Source: an uncultured Kiloniellales bacterium (GTDB lineage: Bacteria; Pseudomonadota; Alphaproteobacteria; Kiloniellales; JAKSDN01). From it: a stretch of 9,279 nucleotides of DNA. Both the position numbers and the translations under genes were made by a program. Each line of letters begins with the position of its first letter. Position 1 is the stretch's first letter. The stretch spans positions 1 through 9,279 of the forward strand of contig CALJXB010000143.1 in NCBI GenBank assembly GCA_937974415.1, given 5' to 3'. The notes beneath the pieces are model-generated. The model was not told where the DNA came from. It did no database searches and saw only the letters and a program-made list of their open reading frames with translations. Of the stretch, positions 6,665-9,279 are shown piece after piece.

Positions 6665-8827
6665 ATGCCGGTTGAAATCCTTGCAGCTTTGATCGCCGCG
6701 TTCATCGCGGGGCTGGTTTTGGCGCTCTACGCCTTGCGCCAAAGGGTCCGAGCGGCAGAAGCGCGCATGGAGCTGGCGCAGCTCGGCCAGAAGCTGAAAA
6801 ACATCGGTACGGAGGTCGCCGGCTCCATTGCCCAGGCCGAGGCCGAGCGGGATGCCGCCCTCGCCATCCTCGATGCCCTGCCGACGCCGGTGTGGCGGCG
6901 CGGCGCCGATCACGCCCTGGATTACTGCAACCGCGCCTATGCCGCGGCGGTCGGGCGCGACGCCGAAGCCGTGGTCGGCGAGGCCACCGAACTGCCGGGC
7001 AAGGCCCAGGCAGAGGTCAGCCGCACGCTTGCCCGGCGCGCCCTTGAGAGCGGCGCGATCAGCTCCGAGCGCCTGCACGCGGTGGTGGCCGGCGAGCGGC
7101 GGCTCATGGAGCTGCTCGAGGTCCCGATATCGACCGAGGGCAAAGACCAGGACAATGACTCGGCGGGAGCGAGCGGGGACGGGGCCGCAGACAATCTTGG
7201 CGGAACCGTCGGCATGGCGCTCGATCGGACGGCTAGCGAGGAGCTGCAAAGCGAGCTCAAGCGGCACATCGCGGCCCATGCCGAGGTGCTGGAGACGCTC
7301 GGCAGCGGAATCGCCATCTTCGGCCCGGACATGCGGCTCAAGTTCTTCAACACCGCCTATGCCCACCTGTGGGGCCTGGAGGAGGAGGCGCTCAAGGACG
7401 AGCCCCATCTCAACGACATTCACGAATTGCTGCGCGAGCGCCGGCGCCTACCCGAGCAATCCGACTTTCCCGCCTACAAGCGCGATCAGGTGCGCCTTTT
7501 CAGTACCCTGATCGAGCCGCTGGAGGACCTCCTGCACCTGCCCGACGGGTCGACCCTGCGCTTGACGGCAACGCCCCATCCCTTCGGCGGCGTCCTCATG
7601 TCCTTCGAAGACGTCACCGACCGCCTGGCGCTGGAGAGCTCCTACCACACCTTGACCGCGGTGCAGCGGGAGACCCTCGACCACCTTTTCGAAGGGGTCG
7701 CGGTCTATGGCGCCGACGGGCGCCTCAAGCTGTTCAACCCGGTCTACGCGCGGCTCTGGGGGTTGGCCGAAAGCTTCCTCGACGGCGAGCCGCACATGCG
7801 CGAGGTGATCCCCCAGACCCGGTCCTATTTCGATACGCCCGATGAGGCTTGGCCCGTCCTGATGGAGCGGATTCTCGGGAAGTCGACGGAGCCCAACGCC
7901 CGCAGCCGGCGCCGGGAGCGGGCCGATGGCTCGGTGGTCGAATGGGCCCAGGTCCCGCTGCCCGACGGGGCCAATCTCTTCACCTTCCTGGACGTGACCG
8001 ATTCGATCCGCGTGGAGCGGGCCTTGCGGGAACGCAACGAGGCACTGGAGACGACCGACCGGCTGAAGTCGGAGTTCATTGCCAACGTGTCCTACGAATT
8101 GCGAACGCCCCTCAACGCCATCGTCGGTTTTGCCGAGATCCTCGAAAACCAGTACTTCGGCGAGCTCAACGAACGGCAGCTGGAGTACAGCCAGGCCATC
8201 GTCGAGTCCTCCCAGCGCCTGCACACCCTGATCAACGACATTCTCGATTTGGCCACCATCGAGGCGGGCTACCTGCGCCTCGACCTCGGCGAGGTGGACC
8301 TCTATCCCTTGCTCGAGAGCGTCTACAATCTCGGGTTCGAGCGGGCGCGCAACCGCGGAATCGAACTGACGCTCGATTGCGCCCCCGACATCGGGACCCA
8401 GACCGCCGACGAACTGCGGCTCAAGCAGGCCCTCTTCAATCTCCTGTCGAACGCCGTGAAATACACGCCGGAGGGCGGACGCGTGGTCTTGAGCGCACGG
8501 CGCCGCGAGGATGGCGTCGAGGTGTCGGTCGCCGATACCGGCGTGGGCATCGCGGAATCCGATCAGGATCGGGTTTTCGAGAGCTTCGAGCGCGGCGGCA
8601 GCGGCCGCCAGTCGGGCGCCGGGCTGGGCCTGTCGCTGGTCAAGCGCCTGATCGAGCTGCATGGCGGCCGGGTCATGCTCCAATCCACGGCCGGCGAGGG
8701 GACCCACGTGACCTGCATCATACCCGCGACCCCGCCGCCCCAAGACTCGGCGTTCCCGGACCAGCCGACTCCCGACGATGCGTTCGCCGTGCAGGCCGCC
8801 GCCCCGGAAGCCGCCGCCGGACAGTGA
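6665..8827 (+). CDS. divL: DivL-type PAS-domain kinase-like protein with Tyr in place of the H-box His
   Basis: The 720-residue protein has one N-terminal membrane segment (about 5-24) with no periplasmic domain of note, then a helical/coiled stretch (26-67), three PAS-like domains (about 68-190, 205-323 and 335-450), a HisKA dimerisation domain (465-535) and a HATPase_c domain (580-690). The H-box reads FIANVSYELRTPLN: Tyr477 stands where histidine kinases have the phosphorylated His, which is the defining trait of Caulobacter DivL. The ATP-site motifs are retained: NLLSNAVKYTP (592-602), DTGVGI (624-629), FESFERG (638-644) and GAGLGLSLVK (651-660). DivL binds DivK through its PAS region and promotes the kinase activity of CckA, which feeds ChpT and CtrA. 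The ATG at 6665 is the only possible start, because an in-frame TAG lies at 6635-6637 with no start codon between. The ribosome-binding site is weak. The tail (690-720) is Pro/Ala-rich and variable. tsaE follows after 128 nt. Confidence 0.9.
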   Translation: MPVEILAALIAAFIAGLVLALYALRQRVRAAEARMELAQLGQKLKNIGTEVAGSIAQAEAERDAALAILDALPTPVWRRGADHALDYCNRAYAAAVGRDAEAVVGEATELPGKAQAEVSRTLARRALESGAISSERLHAVVAGERRLMELLEVPISTEGKDQDNDSAGASGDGAADNLGGTVGMALDRTASEELQSELKRHIAAHAEVLETLGSGIAIFGPDMRLKFFNTAYAHLWGLEEEALKDEPHLNDIHELLRERRRLPEQSDFPAYKRDQVRLFSTLIEPLEDLLHLPDGSTLRLTATPHPFGGVLMSFEDVTDRLALESSYHTLTAVQRETLDHLFEGVAVYGADGRLKLFNPVYARLWGLAESFLDGEPHMREVIPQTRSYFDTPDEAWPVLMERILGKSTEPNARSRRRERADGSVVEWAQVPLPDGANLFTFLDVTDSIRVERALRERNEALETTDRLKSEFIANVSYELRTPLNAIVGFAEILENQYFGELNERQLEYSQAIVESSQRLHTLINDILDLATIEAGYLRLDLGEVDLYPLLESVYNLGFERARNRGIELTLDCAPDIGTQTADELRLKQALFNLLSNAVKYTPEGGRVVLSARRREDGVEVSVADTGVGIAESDQDRVFESFERGGSGRQSGAGLGLSLVKRLIELHGGRVMLQSTAGEGTHVTCIIPATPPPQDSAFPDQPTPDDAFAVQAAAPEAAAGQ

Positions 8828-8855
8828 ATTTTATCTGCCAGGCTGCCGCCCGCGA

Positions 8856-8873
8856 CCCGGAAATCGGTCCGGG
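8856..8873 (+). other. Hairpin between divL and tsaE
   Basis: CCCGGA (8856-8861) and TCCGGG (8868-8873) form a perfect 6-bp stem with a 6-nt loop, 28 nt after the divL stop. There is no T-run after it, so full termination is doubtful; it may stabilise or partly separate the divL and tsaE messages. Confidence 0.35.
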
Positions 8874-8955
8874 CCTCCGGGCTTCGGGCGAGTCTTCGCG
8901 TTCGCACGGCTGGGGTCGCTTGCCGCATGGCGACGCCGTGGCTAAAAGGGCTCAA

Positions 8956-9279
8956 ATGACCCCAGGCACAAAATCGCCACAGAAATCGCAGACGAAGACC
9001 GTTGAACTCGCGCTGCCGGACGAATCGGCGACGCTGGCGGCGGCACGGCGCCTGGCGGCGCACCTCCAGGCGGGCGATGTGGTCTTCCTGATCGGCGATC
9101 TGGGTGCCGGCAAGACCACCTTCGCCCGGGGCGTGATCGGCGCCTTGCCTCGAGTGTGTGACACCGGGGCCGGCGACAAGGGATGCGGCGCCGGCTCGGG
9201 CGGCAGCGCGGAAGACGAGGTGCCCAGTCCCACCTTCACCCTGGTGCAAATCTACGAACGCCGACCGGCGCCGATCTGG
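8956..9279 (+). CDS. tsaE: TsaE, ATPase for tRNA t6A37 synthesis (3' partial)
   Basis: TsaE is the P-loop ATPase that works with TsaB and TsaD to place the threonylcarbamoyl group on A37 of ANN-decoding tRNAs in the cytoplasm. The visible 108 codons start at ATG 8956, with AAAAGGG just upstream, and run off the window end. A hydrophilic N-terminus (1-15) precedes the fold. The Walker A motif GDLGAGKTT is at 47-55 and the family switch motif SPTFTLVQIYE at 91-101. Between them lie about 19 more residues than in E. coli TsaE, a Gly/Ser/Asp stretch with two cysteines (about 66-87). The Walker B region and C-terminal part lie beyond the window. The gene follows divL in the same direction and may be co-transcribed. 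The identification is firm; whether the insertion affects function is unknown. Confidence 0.92.
   Translation, partial: MTPGTKSPQKSQTKTVELALPDESATLAAARRLAAHLQAGDVVFLIGDLGAGKTTFARGVIGALPRVCDTGAGDKGCGAGSGGSAEDEVPSPTFTLVQIYERRPAPIW

Noticed and set aside
6384..6692. Plus-strand open frame starting inside the CtrA boxes
   Set aside because: It begins in the AT-rich regulatory DNA, has no ribosome-binding site, and overlaps the divL start out of frame; its translation is low-complexity Pro/Ala/Arg.
7448..8743. Long minus-strand open frame opposite divL
   Set aside because: Shadow of a frame with clear PAS, HisKA and HATPase motifs; no recognisable domain or ribosome-binding site of its own.
8563..9249. 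Minus-strand open frame across the divL end and tsaE
   Set aside because: The plus strand carries clear DivL G-box and TsaE P-loop motifs; the minus translation matches nothing I know.

Overview
The window is a GC-rich, densely packed chromosomal segment of an alphaproteobacterium. Protein sequence and gene order both point that way: a short regulatory PTS cluster, then ahcY, then a DivL-type kinase-like protein next to tsaE. From memory, rhizobia show a similar hprK - EIIA(Man) - HPr - ahcY order. A linked rapZ and ptsI suggest a Rhodospirillales-like lineage, but this is only an impression without alignments. I see no insertion sequence, prophage, CRISPR array, tRNA or rRNA.

Left part (2-3814, plus strand): a regulatory phosphotransferase operon. 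It holds the C-terminal end of HPr kinase fused in frame to the RNase adapter RapZ, then a stand-alone EIIA of the mannose family, HPr with both phosphorylation sites (His22 and Ser53), and enzyme I (PtsI). No sugar-transporting EIIB/EIIC is present, so the phosphorelay probably serves regulation. The ptsI reading frame is interrupted by an in-frame TAG at 3515-3517, upstream of the catalytic Cys codon. As written, enzyme I is truncated and should be inactive. The sequence beyond the TAG stays conserved and in frame, so this is a very recent mutation, a base-call error, or a readthrough/split case.

Middle (3941-6269): ahcY (S-adenosylhomocysteine hydrolase, intact) runs rightward. Converging on it from the other strand are a secreted or periplasmic TPR-repeat protein and, just upstream of that, a 28-codon single-pass membrane peptide gene.

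Right part (6270-9279): an AT-rich divergent control region carries three TTAA-N7-TTAA boxes, the CtrA consensus, repeated at exactly 24-bp intervals (6370, 6394, 6418). A good sigma-70-type promoter faces left toward the small membrane peptide and the TPR gene. To the right lies divL, whose H-box carries Tyr477 where histidine kinases have the phospho-accepting His. This is the hallmark of DivL, which controls the CckA-ChpT-CtrA cell-cycle relay. CtrA boxes in front of divL imply that the pathway feeds back on its own regulator. tsaE (tRNA t6A synthesis) follows divL and runs off the window end; it has a Gly-rich insertion between its Walker A motif and its switch motif.

The points most worth checking are the HprK-RapZ fusion, the amber codon in ptsI, the phased CtrA-box array, and the small membrane-peptide gene hidden in the divergent region.
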